A stretch of DNA of 64,000 nucleotides from Gnetum montanum (GCA_015680685.1 MNCI01007580.1:615094-679093); one strand, 5' to 3'. Counted from the first letter of the stretch, positions 11,761-24,043 are shown. The notes: generated from the letters alone by a model not told the origin. A program made the numbers and translations.

Positions 11761-13806
11761 TCTATGTAGGAATAGGCATACTCTATTTTTTCAAATCTCC
11801 TCCTCTCAACTTAGTCATGGGGGAGATGGCCATCCATCCTAACATCTTGATGAGGCTAATCAATTTTTCATGTTATTGTTTTGCAAATGTACTTTATATA
11901 TTTTTAATTTTTAAATATTTTATTATTATTATATATCTTTTGTTTTCTTTTGTTCTTTATTAATTTCATTCAATCTTGTTGGAAATCTCTAATTTTGTCC
12001 ATTACTACTACAAATTTTGGAAATTTATTCAAGACAACTATCAATATTATGATTGATTAACCAAAAGGCCAAATTTTGTTCTTGGATTATGTTCTCTACT
12101 AACAATCTATTAATTTTCTAGTGGTATTAGGTAGTGAGTTCACGACATTCATCCATTCTATTTATTCCACAAAAAAGTCAATACCCTGGAAGCATGAAGG
12201 TTCTTTCACATTACAACTAAAAGTAACCAATGATATTTTTACCTAATGAACTAGGAAAAGACTAAGTGGGAATAGAAAAGGGTGTGACCTTAAGGGGATT
12301 TGATGTGTTTTTCTCTCAACTTCCTTCTTAAGTTCTATGATACTCCATTGGTATATCATCACTCCCATAAAAGGAAGCATGTCTTTGCATGATGTGGTTT
12401 TCATGAGAAAAAAGAAAAACAAATAAGAATAGAAACTCAAAGCACATTCCGTAGACTAAATAATGGACTAAAAGTACTAGTTATGGGGCTAGAAAGACAT
12501 GTTACTCATACTTGAAGACAACCCTCTAAATAAGGCCTATCTACTTTCTTCTTCTCTTAGAGTAATGGTTGTTCTTTGAGGTTCTCATGAACTTTTGATT
12601 GTTGAAGAGGAGGAATATGTTAATGCGAGGTCATTGTAAATGGAATGAAGTTGGTCTAGACTTGGAACAGACTAGTATTAGATCATCTTAATCATAATTT
12701 TCACCAAAAATCTAATGTGACTAGGATGCAGATTATTGATACACATTTCTCTCTTTCTACCATTTACTCACTTCATTTTCTATCACCTCACTACCTCATA
12801 CCATACCAAATTGATACATTTATTTTCTAGATAGCATAATCTTAGGAAACTTCCTTCCATGGGTATGGAATTTTAACTTAACACAATCATTCATCATTCT
12901 TGGTGTCCATGGACTACTTGTGATAAAGGTATGCAAGGTCATAATAGGCATATGCCTACTTTGGGAAGGACCCACTTGCATTCCCTTAGTCTACCTTAAG
13001 TTAAACTCTTTATCCATGGACCACTTATGTGATCAATCATCTCAATAGCTTTACAACATCTAGTTTTGCATTATTTGGCATTAGAACATCCTTAAAGAAC
13101 TCATCCAGTCCACTCTAATTGCTTAAATTTAGCCAAACCTACCCTCGTTCATGTTGTTGTCATCGTTATACACCTTGTTGGCTTCCATTTAGCTCTTACT
13201 TCATCTCAACTAAAACTCCTATGTTTTTAGGTAAAAAATATAGTTAGGAACCATTGCATCTTCACATTCTCATTGATGTAGTGGGATGAGTTGATGCAGC
13301 CCCATCGACGCATTCCCATCAATGCAAGCCAAAAATCCCATAAATATGCATGATACTTAGCTCATTTTCATCATTTTTCCAAAGTGCTAGAGGAGTTTTT
13401 TTCCATTTTTCAGAGCCAAAGAACCTTTCAAGCACTATAACTTCCAAACTTCTTACCTAAATTTGTCCAGTTTTTGGTCCTCAAGCTACCAGAACTACGC
13501 TTTACATGATGGAGGCCATAACCCTTAGGTTTTTCATAGAAAAGTTGTCAAAATTTTTCTAACTCCCCATGGTTAAACTATTAAAATAATATTAAATTAA
13601 TAACAATAAAGGGTAAAGATCGACAAACAAACTTCATTAGCTAGAAATAAAATAATACCACTAGCCTGCGATCATAAAATAAGAACTTAATGATAAACTC
13701 TTAAGACTTAAGGAATTAACATAACTTGATCTAATGGAGGAAGGTATTCAAAGAAATAAAGGTTATGGATTATTAAGCTAATTGTGGGTTTTGTTTGTAA
13801 TTGTAG
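11761..13806 (+). other. Element B post-pol noncoding block
   Basis: No coding frame is visible over about 2 kb. Three short stretches recur in the same order in C and E: 'GGGTGTGACCTTAAGGGGATT' type sequence (12280-12302 here), 'AAAGACATGTTACTCAT' (12493-12510) and 'GGGAAGGACCCACTTGCATT' (12962-12982). The block precedes the extra ORF and may act as its leader or carry RNA structure; that role is inferred. Confidence 0.6.
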
Positions 13807-16625
13807 ATGGCATCCAGAAGAGGACTACAAGCAAGCAGGCCATTATAGCCTAGGAAGAAGTGACCTTAACGAGGAAGGGATCAAAAACAACAATAGCAAC
13901 AACAACCCTAAGAGCAAGTAGTAGATTTTATGCATGCTACTAGGCCTCTTCAGGAGGAATCAAAAGTGAAATATTTTAGGTAGATTCCCACTACAGAAAT
14001 AGGCCAATTTAAGTAGGAAAAGGCTCAAGACTAAGAGCTAACATAGAGGTCATACACATGGAAGCTTTTTTGAAGAAGATTAGAACCAAGGAGGTCCAAA
14101 GTTCTATCTTTTAGAAGTTGAAATTTGGATCCTTCTTGGAGTTGGCACTTGAGGAGATTAGAATGCAGTTACAGGGATCTCCTTTGTGGCCCATTCTCTC
14201 TAATAGTGGAGAATGGTACATGGGAGAGATCTACCTATTCTAGAACAATCAACAAGGAGATGCATGATTGAAGATCAAGGACATTACCATCTCCTACTTA
14301 AAGTGATTATTAAAGCCCTTGATTTTTCCAACACTGCAATAAAGCTTGTAAATATTTCCACATAGGTTAATCTAGAAGTAAAGAAAGAATGGGTCCAGAG
14401 GTGCTATGGAGTGGACTGTAAGGAGTATAGTGCCCTAATGAAAGTAGAGAAAGCCTACTTTAAGATTGTGGCCTATCACCTGAATCTAATGATGAGGCTA
14501 ATTTAAGATGACAGTCCTCTCTACTAGGGCATGTGTAGCTTTAAGTAGGAAATTCCTTGTCAACCTATGTTAGATCATCTTTGTTGAAATTGGAAAATGT
14601 TTCTAGGAAAACAAAAAAGTAAGAAAGATACTCCCGTTTCCATGCTTAATTAGAAAATTATGCAAAATGGAATGAATAGCTTGTTATTGTAATTATGTGG
14701 TCTATTGAACTCTTGCCACATTGTGGTAGGAGATGATGAAGGATAAAGCTATTGCAAAGCTTTAGGAAGAGGAACATCCACCACCATCACTTGTAGCCCT
14801 AGAAACAAAATTGGAAATGCTTGTAGCTCTCAAGCACCTCAAGAAACTTCAGGAGTAATAGCTACAGCAACAAGAAGGATCCATAGGTGGTGGTAAAGCA
14901 TCTGTCTACCATCCAACCATGAGCTACTTGAATGAGATTGTAGTGACCATCAATTGGCTAGATAATGAGATGGTACTACTATTTTCTTTATAATGAAACC
15001 AAGCATCCATGAGACCCAATCCAAGTACTAGGGAGGTCACTGCATCCATTCTTGAACAAACATTCCTCAAAATTTTGGGAAATGTAGTATCTTTCTTTGT
15101 CATGTTGGAGGAAGGAAAAGGAGAAAGAATCCTAGTAATGCTATACAAGGGCTAGGAAATAGCAGTGGGGGTAGTGGCTAATAGAGTTATAGAAGCCCTC
15201 AATGCTCTTATTATTTTTGTACTAGATATAGCTACCTTGGAAAATATTCATGCATCTGGAGGAGTAGGAAATGGTCAGATGAGTATTGCTTAATATGAAG
15301 AAGTGTTTGAAAGACTAGTGGGAGCCAAGAAACTACTTCTAGAGATGATATCATAACCAACTAGTCATAGTTGCTAGAGACAAGGAGCAAGTTGCTGATA
15401 ATTAATATGCAACTTGAGGAAGCCACCATGACTAATCAATAGTTGACCACTGAAGTTGGAAAACTATGATCTTGTCTCTCAAATCTTGCTATTCTCTAAC
15501 CTAAGCTAACACAAGATGAAGCTTTCAAAAAAAGTAAACAAAAATATCAAAAGGCTAAGATGTCAAGGAGATAGTGATCTTTAACATATCCATGTCATAG
15601 GCCATGGTAAACAACACTGACAAGGACTTGTTGCAAGTTTACAAAGAGAACTTGGTCCTCACCAAAGACAACCATTTCTTGCAAAATGCTAAGCAACAAA
15701 GGGACCAAATGGCTATATACATCTACTAGTAGTAAGAATAACTTGCCAAGGTAAACCTGGATTTGAGGAGGTTGGTAGTCAAAAATAGGAATCTCTCAAT
15801 GCAGAAGATTTGTACCCTTAGCTAGAGGACTATAATTGAGATAACCACTTGGAAAAATGAGGCCTTGAAATTTAAGAAAGTGAAGAATTATTATAGGAAC
15901 AAAGTTAGGATACTGAAGGAGGTCAATGAAAATGAGATTAAATTAGCCAAGGTGAAGGTAAATGAGGCTACATAGTAATTCTAGCAAAGAGGCGATGTGT
16001 GGTAGCTTATCTTTGATGGATTGAACACATATAATCAAGCAAAAATATACCTAAAAGAGTTTCAAATCAAAGAAATGACTGATTAAATTAAGCTCATCAA
16101 CCTTTGATAGTGAACTTGGCAATGTTAATAGTAGGTAGGCCAATAATAAAGTTATCAAAGCAGGTTGCTAGCTCCTACATACTCTATGAGGTGGAGTTTA
16201 AGTTCCATAAGAATACAAAACAAAAGTTGGAGATAGCCAATGTGGAGCTTGAAATTCTTATAAGCAAGTTCATTGATTAACAAACTATTCTTGAGAACCT
16301 AGGACGGAGGATGAATGACTACTAAGAGTTGTAGAATCTTGTCAAGATGTTCAATGTTGAACACAAAACATTCACAGCCTAGTTCATGAATGTGAATGAG
16401 ATGTTTCCTTCACTATCATTCCTGTGGAACATCCCTACACTAGCTAATCTAGGCAAAGTACCTTGGACTATCTATGATCCATAGAGTAAAGAAGAAAACA
16501 TGAAGGCACTCTTGGATATCTTTAAAATTTTAGCAACAACAAGGTAGCCTCAACCTCTAGTTTTATTAGGACATGATGAAGAAGCATTACAGCTATACAA
16601 GCCTCCACCTCTAGGCATCGTGTGA
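13807..16625 (+). pseudogene. Element B post-pol ORF (Lys/Glu-rich, coiled-coil-like)
   Basis: The frame opens at 13807 with ATG (MASRRGLQ) and can be followed, through many stops and shifts, to a TGA at 16623-16625 after 'LYKPPPLGIV', about 930 codons. The composition is rich in Lys, Glu, Leu and Asn with heptad-like spacing around 15400-16400, suggesting coiled coil. I see no signal peptide or clear membrane segment, so the name 'env-like' is not supported by the sequence. The first codons resemble the short frames at 25407 in C and 48599 in E. Function is unknown. Confidence 0.55.
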
Positions 16626-16845
16626 GACTTCATCATACTTCAATCCATTCAACAGGCACTTGCTAAGTTTTATCTAAGTGTCCATTTTTTTTATAAGTTG
16701 CATCCATTTTTGTAATCCATACAATATGGTACTCAGAGTTAGTTAAAGTCAATTCAATTAATTATTTAGTTAATAAAGTTTAATACCTCCCCAAATTTTA
16801 TAAGAAACTCAATCCCAATTTTGTACACTCAAGGATGAGTTTTTA

Positions 16846-16861
16846 GTTAGTCGTTGGGGCA
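16846..16861 (+). promoter_or_regulatory. Element B polypurine tract region
   Basis: AGTTAGTCGTTGGGGCA immediately precedes the 3' LTR. It corresponds to TAGTCGTGGGGGTA in C and CAGTCGTGGGGGTA in E, the plus-strand priming region. Confidence 0.65.
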
Positions 16862-17698
16862 TGATAAAACATCAATAAGATGGCTATGTCAATGCATGCC
16901 TGTCGACATAGCTTCATTGATGTATCCCAATACACATTGACATAGGCATTGCCTATAAAAATTTGTACATCCCTTGCATTTATGACACCTATCAATTGTA
17001 GCCTAGCTAGACTCTTTTAGTTTCTTTTCATATAATTTAGAATATTTTTCCTTTGAGTGCCTATAGCATAGATTCAAGTAATTGTATGGAATTTTATTTG
17101 AGTGCATTTCTACCTAGACACATTTGCATTAGCGACAATAAAATCAAGATTTCTTCTATCGATTAAAGTACTTGAACTAGTGTAACTCTACTTTCTAGCA
17201 ATTTACTTTCTTATTGAGTAATTAATATTATCATTTATAAGCAACATGAGTATGAGCACTTCGGGCATAATATATTAATACTTGGTAATTCCAATAGTAG
17301 ATACTTGGTGCACTTGATAGTATATACTTGATAACCTAGTAGCATTAATGTACGTTCAAGATGTATATGAAAAGTGGGAATGAATTCCCTATGTTAGGCT
17401 AGTTTGTTAATGTAATTAATTAGTTAGTTGATTTAAACATTAAATCTTTATTCACTTCATCATTTAGCAAGTAGGAAAAAATAACAAAAAGTGTAAAAAT
17501 AAATATCTTATATCTCAACCATACTTAAGCCATACACAGATTAACAAGTATAGATTGGGAAGACAACAACTCACAATGATGTAATTCACTGTTTAGGAAT
17601 ATCAACCACTTAGGTAAATAAGTCTGGAATTTGACCATATCACACATACATGCTTGTGATTCATATAGTTGGGCATAGGGAATACCTACTACTCATTA
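16862..17698 (+). repeat. Element B 3' LTR
   Basis: It starts TGATAAAACATCAATAAG and ends ..CTACTCATTA, aligning end to end with 4491-5393. The TATA region (CTATAAAAAT, about 16951) and the U5 blocks are conserved. One palindromic U3 unit present in the 5' LTR is missing, which explains the 66-bp length difference at least in part. Confidence 0.85.
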
Positions 17699-18230
17699 AT
17701 GGAGAAGCCTAAGAAACTATTATTTCTTCTAGGGTAGTTGCTAGATTGGGTTTGAAAACTAATCCTCATCTTAGACCTTATAAAGTGCATTGGTTGTCTA
17801 GAGAATTTTTCAAGAGGTAAGGAAAGAATGTATTTTGAAATTTAAAATTGAAGGATTTCATGATGTTGTGAAGTATGATGTACTTTGAATAAATTGTACT
17901 AATGTAATTCTTGATAGACCTTGGAATTTTGACAATGCTACTCATTTTGATGAATCAAGAAATGTATGGAGCGTAGCTAGATCTGATATAATCCATTAGT
18001 TGATTTTCATGATAGTTGAATAAGTGAGGTAGCAAAGATCACTTAGTGATTCTTGAATCCTTCTAGAATAGAGAAAATACATTAATGAACATGATGCAAC
18101 AAGTTCTAAATTTGTTGTTATATCAACAATTACTTTTAACCATGAGGATTTGCAAGTTGAACTTCCTATAGATATGCTAGGCTTGAAGTTGAAATTTTCC
18201 ATGCTATTCAAGGGGGAACTAGATGGATTT
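17699..18230 (+). pseudogene. Chromovirus protease region, interrupted copy
   Basis: Directly after element B the frame reads 'ISSRVVARLGLKTNPHLRPYKV.WLSR', then 'DLGILTML' in place of the usual 'LGRPW' block near 17918-17940. The preceding catalytic Asp-Ser-Gly codons lie across the insertion point: the Asp side is at about 4481-4486 and the Gly side at 17700. Protease would mature Gag-Pol. Several TGA and TAG codons break it. Confidence 0.75.
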
Positions 18231-18239
18231 CCACCAATT

Positions 18240-19060
18240 AGGAATGTTTAACATTAGATTGATTTGATTCCTAGTGCTACCATTCTAAACAAGAGGGCTT
18301 ACTGGATGGCACAAAATTAGTGTGCTAAATTGCAAAGGTAGGTAGAGGAGTTAGTTGCTAATGACTTTGTGAGAAAATCCATTTCACTTTGTGTAGTTCC
18401 AATGGTTCTAGTGCCAAAGAAGGATAGAGAGGAATGAAGGATGTGCATGGATTCTATGGTAGTAAATAGGATAACAATGAGGTACATGTTTTCTATTCCA
18501 AGAATAGATGATGTTCTTAATGTCCTTACTAATGTGGAGATTTTTAGAAAAATTGATTTGAAGAGTGGATACCATCAAATCAAAATTAGATTTGGTGATG
18601 AATGGAAGACAAATTTCAAGGCATTGGATGGATTGTTTACTACATTCATGAGGTTGATGCGTGATGTATTAAAGAACTTGTTGGTAAGTTTTGTATTGTC
18701 ATTTTTGATGATATTTTAGTTTGTAGCTCTAATGAGGAAGAGCACTTGAATCACTTAAGAATGATATCTATTAAATTGGAGGAGGCAAAGTTGGTTATTA
18801 ATGTGAAGAAAAGTCATTTCTTCAAGAGGGAAATTACATATTTAGGGCATGTTGTTTCTAAAAACAAAATTTGAATGGAAGCCACCAAGGTGACAACTAT
18901 TAGGAATTGGTCAACTTCCAGGAATATTGGGGAGGTAAGATCATTTCCTAGTTTAGTAGAATTTTATAGATGGTTCATCAAACATTTTAGTGGCATCTCC
19001 TAGCTTATGTTTACTTTGTTGAAGAAAACTAAAGATTTTAGGTGGATAATAAAACCTAAG
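18240..19060 (+). pseudogene. Chromovirus reverse transcriptase
   Basis: The RT can be read through 'LVPKKDREE', then 'FSIPRIDDVLNVL', 'FRKIDLKSGYHQIKIR', 'WKTNFKALDGLF' and 'FMRLMRDVL' (18400-18690). A frameshift separates this from the catalytic box 'VIFDDILVCS' at about 18698-18727, where the usual Tyr is Phe and both aspartates are kept. 'KKSHFFKREITYLGHVVS' follows at 18808-18860. The longest uninterrupted stretch is 18441-18719. Confidence 0.85.
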
Positions 19061-19069
19061 ATAGCTTTG

Positions 19070-19680
19070 ACTTATTGAAAGAAAAAATTACCAGTGAATT
19101 AATGCTTATAATTCTAGATTTTTAGAAGGCTTTCTAGGTGGAGGTTGATGTAAGTGAGCTTGACATTAGTGGGTTACTTTCACAAGAAGGTAGGCCTATT
19201 TCTTTCTTTTTAAAAATGTTGAATGAGTCAAGATAGAGATATAGCATATATGAGAAGGATTTGTACACTATTCTTCAAGTAATCAAGCATTGGAGGCATT
19301 GCTTGTCATCCAAGAAGTTCACTTTGATGACAGACCATAAAGCACTTTAATTTCTAAACTTACAAAAGAAGTTAAGTGCAAAGCACATGAAGTGGATTAC
19401 ATAGTTACAGGAGTTTAATTTTGTGTTGAAGCACAAAAGTGGGAAGACCATTGTGGTGGCTAATTCGTTATCCAAGGTACATGTGGTTAATTTTAGTGTA
19501 CCTCATGTTGAAGGTATGGATGATTTTACTTATTTGTATGAACATTATGTTGATTTTGGGCAGGTTTTGAGGAGCCATAAGGAGCCATTGTTGAGTAGGA
19601 TAGACCTTTGGAGGGAATATCATATTCAAGATGAACTATTATTTAAAAATAAAAAAGGTATGTGTCTCTAATTATGATTT
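19070..19680 (+). pseudogene. Chromovirus RNase H region
   Basis: 'VDVSELDISGLLSQEGRPISFF' near 19145-19210 holds the first catalytic aspartate. 'YSIYEKDLYTILQVIKHWRHCL' (19240-19305) holds the conserved glutamate, and 'TLMTDHKAL' near 19325-19350 holds the next aspartate. 'MKWIT.LQEFNFVLKHKSGKTIVVANSLSK' closes the domain at 19390-19475. Only isolated stops break it, so this is one of the better kept parts of the element. Confidence 0.8.
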
Positions 19681-19689
19681 TAGGAAGAA

Positions 19690-20760
19690 GTTATTGAAAA
19701 GCATTTTAGTGCATGGTAGGTCACATGGGTAGGGACAAAACATTATAACTTATGGGTAGGCACTATTTTTGGCTTGGTATCGCAATTGAAGTAACCAAAT
19801 TTGTGAAGAAGTGTTTGACATGTCAGAAGTTCAAAGGAGGTAAAGGTATGAAGGAATACTATATGCCTTTGTCGATTCTCAAAGGTCCACAAGAAAGTAT
19901 ATCAATGGACTTTGTAAGTGATATTCCAAAGACTAAAAGTGGGAACAATGCAATTTTTATTATTATGAATAGGTTCTTCAAGATGGGACACTTGCTTCTA
20001 TGTAAGAAGGTGAGTGATGATTCCCATGTTGCAAATTTGTTTTTCCAACATTTTTTGAAGTTCCATGAATTTCTTTTGAATATTGTTAGTGATAGAGACT
20101 CCATATTTACAAGTAATTTTTGGAGGTTCCATTGGAAAACTTTAGGAACAAAGTTAAACTTTTCTAGTGCATATGATCCATAATTTGATGGCCAAATGGA
20201 GGTGGTTAATACATCTTTGTTGAACATATTGAGATATGTTTGTGATGAATAGCCAAATAAGTGGAAAAAATTGTTGTGTCATACTAAGTTTTCATACAAT
20301 AATGTTTTTCATGTTACTATTGGAAAAAGNGAGTTTTCATACAATAATGTTTTTCATGTTACTATTGGAAAAAGCCCATTTGAGGTGAACTATTAGTTTT
20401 ATCCAAAGATAGTGGACTCTTTAAAGAGCTTTGATAATAAAGCTCAACTTAGTGCTAATTTTGTGCAAGAGATGAGGGATTTTCATGCACAAGTTAAATC
20501 AAGAAAGAGTCATCAAGATGAATAAGAACAAATGAATGCTAAGGTTTGCGATTAGTAACTTGGTTTGGATGCAATTATAGAAGAAGAGGTTGAGAGGTGT
20601 CAACTTCTCCAAGTTGAAAGTTAAGAAGATATGGCCTTTTAGAATTAAGGCTAAGATTAATGATAATTCTTTTGAAATTGACTTATCAAATGATATTGGT
20701 ATGTCTTTTGTGTTTGATGTTTCAAATCTTATGCACTATCATGAACCAGTTAATGAGAAG
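19690..20760 (+). pseudogene. Chromovirus integrase
   Basis: The zinc-binding part shows 'CLTCQK' at about 19814-19830 after 'HYFWLG'. The core has its three catalytic residues in view: Asp in 'SMDFVSD' (19903-19923), Asp in 'VSDRDSIFTS' (20087-20115) and Glu in 'GQMEVVN' (20190-20210). 'KKIWPFRIKAKIN' and 'FEIDLSNDIG' mark the GPY/F-like C-terminal part near 20625-20700. The frame is open from 19752 to 20183. A single N at 20330 with a duplicated 43-bp segment disturbs the sequence and looks like an assembly fault. Confidence 0.85.
20287..20374. other. Assembly join: 43-bp direct repeat around a single N
   Basis: The 43 bases at 20287-20329 recur exactly at 20332-20374, with N at 20330 and G at 20331 between them. 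Removing one copy gives a continuous integrase reading across the join. This is what an unmerged contig overlap looks like. Confidence 0.9.
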
Positions 20761-20859
20761 ACCATATAGGATAACATCGATGAGTTAAAGGGGACCATTA
20801 ATCAATCCAAGCCTTCAATGGAGAGGAAGGTATTTGTACTCAAGTAAAGAAAAGCCTCT

Positions 20860-20940
20860 AGCACTCAAGAAGTCATGAGACATGAATATTTGATCCATTG
20901 GGAAGATCATTCCATGAGTGATGCTTTTTAAGTCCATGAG
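20860..20940 (+). pseudogene. Chromodomain remnant at the end of chromovirus integrase
   Basis: In one frame the sequence reads 'RHEYLIHWEDHSMSDA' at about 20878-20926, the hallmark of the chromodomain strand-helix segment (E-Y-L-V-K-W-..). Chromodomains tether integrase to modified histones and steer insertion into heterochromatin. Only the last half of the domain can be read, and the upstream part is disturbed. Confidence 0.7.
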
Positions 20941-21029
20941 ATCAAACTTTAAGAGTGAGAGATCACTTCAACCCCTCCTCCATGGTTCACATGAGTTCAC
21001 TTTTTAAAGGGTAGGATAGGTAGTGTAGG

Positions 21030-21888
21030 TGATGAACCATGAATTATTAGGCTTCGATATCAGATCTATGATATTGGGTACACAATATCACAGCTTGGCT
21101 AATGATATCAGATACACGATATCACGACTCCTGTGTAAGCCTATAAATACACCTTTGGACGCATAGGAAGTAAAGTAAGTAAGTAGGTGTAAGTGTAGAG
21201 TATTTTTATTCATTTTTAGTTCATCTCAACTCTTTCCTTAGTGCATTCCTATAATGTGATTATTGTAATTGTACGGAACCTTTATTTAAGTGTGACGTAC
21301 TTGGACACACACATGACCAGCAATAAAGATCGAGATTACTTCATCATTGCAGCATTCACTTAGTTTTAATTGCTTACTATTATTATTATTTATTTTTTTC
21401 CTAATTAATATTTCTTACCCTTCATTTACTATCCCTATTATTAAACATGAAATGAATACGACTTAATCATGAGCATTTAAGTGTGACTACTTGGTAACCC
21501 AGTAGCATATCTAGGAGCGCTCAAGTAATACATGCTTGGTAATCCCAGAAGTAGTACACGAGGTCCAAGATGTGTATGGATGATTAAGGATGAATGCTCA
21601 TTACACTTAGGCTAGCTTAGATTCTCTTCTCTCATTCCCTCAGCTTAAAACAAAGTTATTTTCCATTGCCTCTAGGAGTAGCACTAGTTTAGAACCACAT
21701 GATACACCTCACTCTAGACTAAACCATACGTGACAAAGAAAATACTAGTCCAGGTGGGAAGATAGCAAACTATGATCAATCTGTAACTATCTAGATACCA
21801 CAACTAGCCTATCTACAGAGTTTGACCAGATCGTGCGTGAATGCTCGTATTCGTATGGTTGAGTGTAGGGGTACCTCACCACTCATCA
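21030..21888 (+). repeat. Element C 5' LTR
   Basis: It begins TGATGAACCATG and ends CACTCATCA. U3 holds decayed copies of the GATATC..GATATC palindrome seen intact in the solo LTR (about 21056-21123). TATAAATA lies at 21142-21149. The U5 block 'ACTACTTGGTAACC' and end 'GGTTGAGTGTAGGGGTACCTC' are shared with the related LTRs. Confidence 0.93.
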
Positions 21889-21908
21889 TTGGCGCCATTG
21901 CCAGGGAT
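21889..21908 (+). promoter_or_regulatory. Element C primer binding site (tRNA-Asp)
   Basis: TTGGCGCCATTGCCAGGGAT matches the complement of plant tRNA-Asp(GUC) 3' end with two G-to-A differences and begins one base after the LTR. Confidence 0.88.
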
Positions 21909-22021
21909 GGTGCTATTTATCTAGATTAGTTATATCATACAAGATTGCTGGAACAAAGTATTTATGATATATCTTTTAGAAAAGGAATTAATTTCAACTA
22001 AGTCACACATGATTCACAATA

Positions 22022-24043
22022 ATGTCTCTCTCACAAGACTATGACAACGCAACAACTAGTAAGGCAATTCATTGGAGAACCAACGAATTATATGATGATG
22101 AAGATGAAGTTTGGAGTACTCAATCCTATGTACGGGTCTCCTATGTACATAAACGAAGACAACATTGTCCCAACTCACAAATTCATAACCTACTTAGTGA
22201 TGATGAACCCCTGTTGCCCACTAAGATCCTAATGCATATACAAGAGGCTGTTTGAATGTCCCGTAGGCATCGCAAGGAAAGTTGTCTACCTAGGCTTTAT
22301 TTAAACAACTTTCCCAAGTTTTCAGGAGGCTATGATTTAATGTGCAACATCATTTACAAGCCTTCCATGATGCCTGTGTATGGAAAAATATTGATAATGG
22401 ATGGTAGAAACTTAAGCTCTTTTCTTTGACACTTGTTGGCCAAGCAAAAGTATGGTATAGGTCCTTATGCCCAAAATCAATTCGATGTTGGCTGACAATG
22501 GTAGAACTCTTCAATGAAAGATATCAAACCTATGAAAGAGTGTCAACCTTGAGGAAACAAATCCAAGGATGGAAACAAGTGAAACATGAACCCTTTGACA
22601 TGGCCTTAGAAAGAGATTATGCATTGTTAAACAATTTCCTAGGCCATGGATTCTCCAAGGAAAGGATAATGCATCACATCATGGATGGGATCCGTAATGA
22701 AACAAGGGAGACCCTAGGGATGTATGCCTGAGGTCAACTATATGAGCTATAAACCCATCAATTCCAAGAGCTTATTAAATGGGTAGCAAACGAAGAAGAA
22801 GAAATGGCTAAATGGGAGAATTTTGAAAGCTCTCAACAAGACCAAAATCTTGAAATAGCAAAGGTCCATAATCATGAAGAGGAAAAATCAACTCACCTCA
22901 AGGAGGTGGAATCATCTTTGCCAATACTACAAACACTAGATAAAATTGAGGCAAAGATCAATAAGATGATGGAATGGATACATGAAAAATGTGGAGAATA
23001 TGCCAACACTATTAGAGGTCGAACCATGATGAACTAAGAAGTAGGACAAGACACCCTTAGATAATCGAAAAGAAAGGTTGAAGAGAATAAGGATAAGAAC
23101 TCAAGTACTAATCATACGTATCAATGTGACATTTGCCTGTATGATCACACCAAAAGCCAATGTCCAATCTTGTCACATTTACATGAGCATTGGGAAGGAG
23201 TGCTACATCTAGATTTCATACAAAAACACTAGGTTCAACCACAGTGGCAAAAAACCCAGTCGTGGGGAAGGCCACTGTCAAACTGGTCACACCCTTCCTA
23301 CCATCCAAACCCAAGTGCTTATTATGTTTAGCATCCTGTTTCCCCAACTGGGTCAATGTCCTCTATCTCACCACATTTTTATCATTCTCCTAAGTATTAT
23401 CAACCACATTGTTATCATTCTCCTAAGTATTATCAACCCTTAATATTCTCACCCTTCACCTCCTTCTACATTGCCATTGGTTGTGCTAGAAGGTGTTGCA
23501 CCACAGCACCAACCCATGAATGTTACTTGTGCTACTACTGTCAACAGTAGTAGAAACTCTCTACAATGTCGAAAGCATCCCTTCTTTAGGCATAACCATA
23601 GAAAGAGATAACACAGTTCTAAAACCATTGCATCCACCAACTCAGCATAAGTCCAACGTTGTGATGCATCTCCTCCTTCAAACCCAATACCTCCTGTTAC
23701 GTTATCCAGGCCATCAATTAACACTCCAACAACCATGCGGGCCAATGAATATAGCCACGTAGGAAGACATATTTATCCTTGCATACCATCTTAAGGTCAC
23801 GGGTGCCATAGTGGGTCAACTCCTTATCAATTAACCACATCTTATAACTTGCCCCACTATGTCAACTTTAATCAAGTGTGTGAACCCCAATTTGGGTACA
23901 TTCCAACCACTACATCCAAAGACACCCAATGGTTTGGATATGATCAGGTCTCAATATTTCCACAATGCATGGATCCGAACTTTCCATTTATTAATTCTCG
24001 CCATGATCAAAAGTTTAGATATGGGAGATATCCTCCATTCTAA
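22022..24043 (+). pseudogene. Element C gag with atypical zinc knuckle
   Basis: ATG at 22022 opens MSLSQDY, parallel to the gag start in E. The capsid part is in good order in the segment 22426-22731 ('AKVWYRSL', 'VSTLRKQIQGWKQ', 'GFSKERIMHHIMDGIRNETRETLGMYA'). A Glu/Lys-rich part follows at 22804-23037. A cysteine-histidine motif C-X2-C-X3-H-X4-C lies at 23125-23163 ('CDIC', then 'H', then 'C'). The rest is Pro/Tyr/Gln-rich to about 24043. Shifts and stops near 22255 and 22731 break the frame. No pol follows. Confidence 0.8.

Larger units (their letters stand above)
4491..17698 (+). mobile_element. Element B: 13.2-kb Athila/Tat-like LTR element with post-pol ORF
   Basis: The 5' LTR is 4491-5393 and the 3' LTR 16862-17698; both begin TGAT(G/A)AA and share sequence throughout. 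Between them lie a tRNA-Asp type primer site, decayed gag and pol, about 2 kb of noncoding DNA and a second long frame after pol. The flanks are ATGAG and ATGGA, at best a decayed duplication. The insertion interrupts the Asp-Ser-Gly region of the chromovirus protease. LTR divergence is high and stops are frequent, so it is an old insertion. Confidence 0.85.

Noticed and set aside
20287-20374. 43-base tandem repeat in integrase
   Set aside because: It flanks an N and breaks an otherwise continuous frame, so it is an assembly overlap.
23449-23745. 98-codon minus-strand frame in element C
   Set aside because: It is antisense to the gag linker, which has a plus-strand reading shared with relatives.
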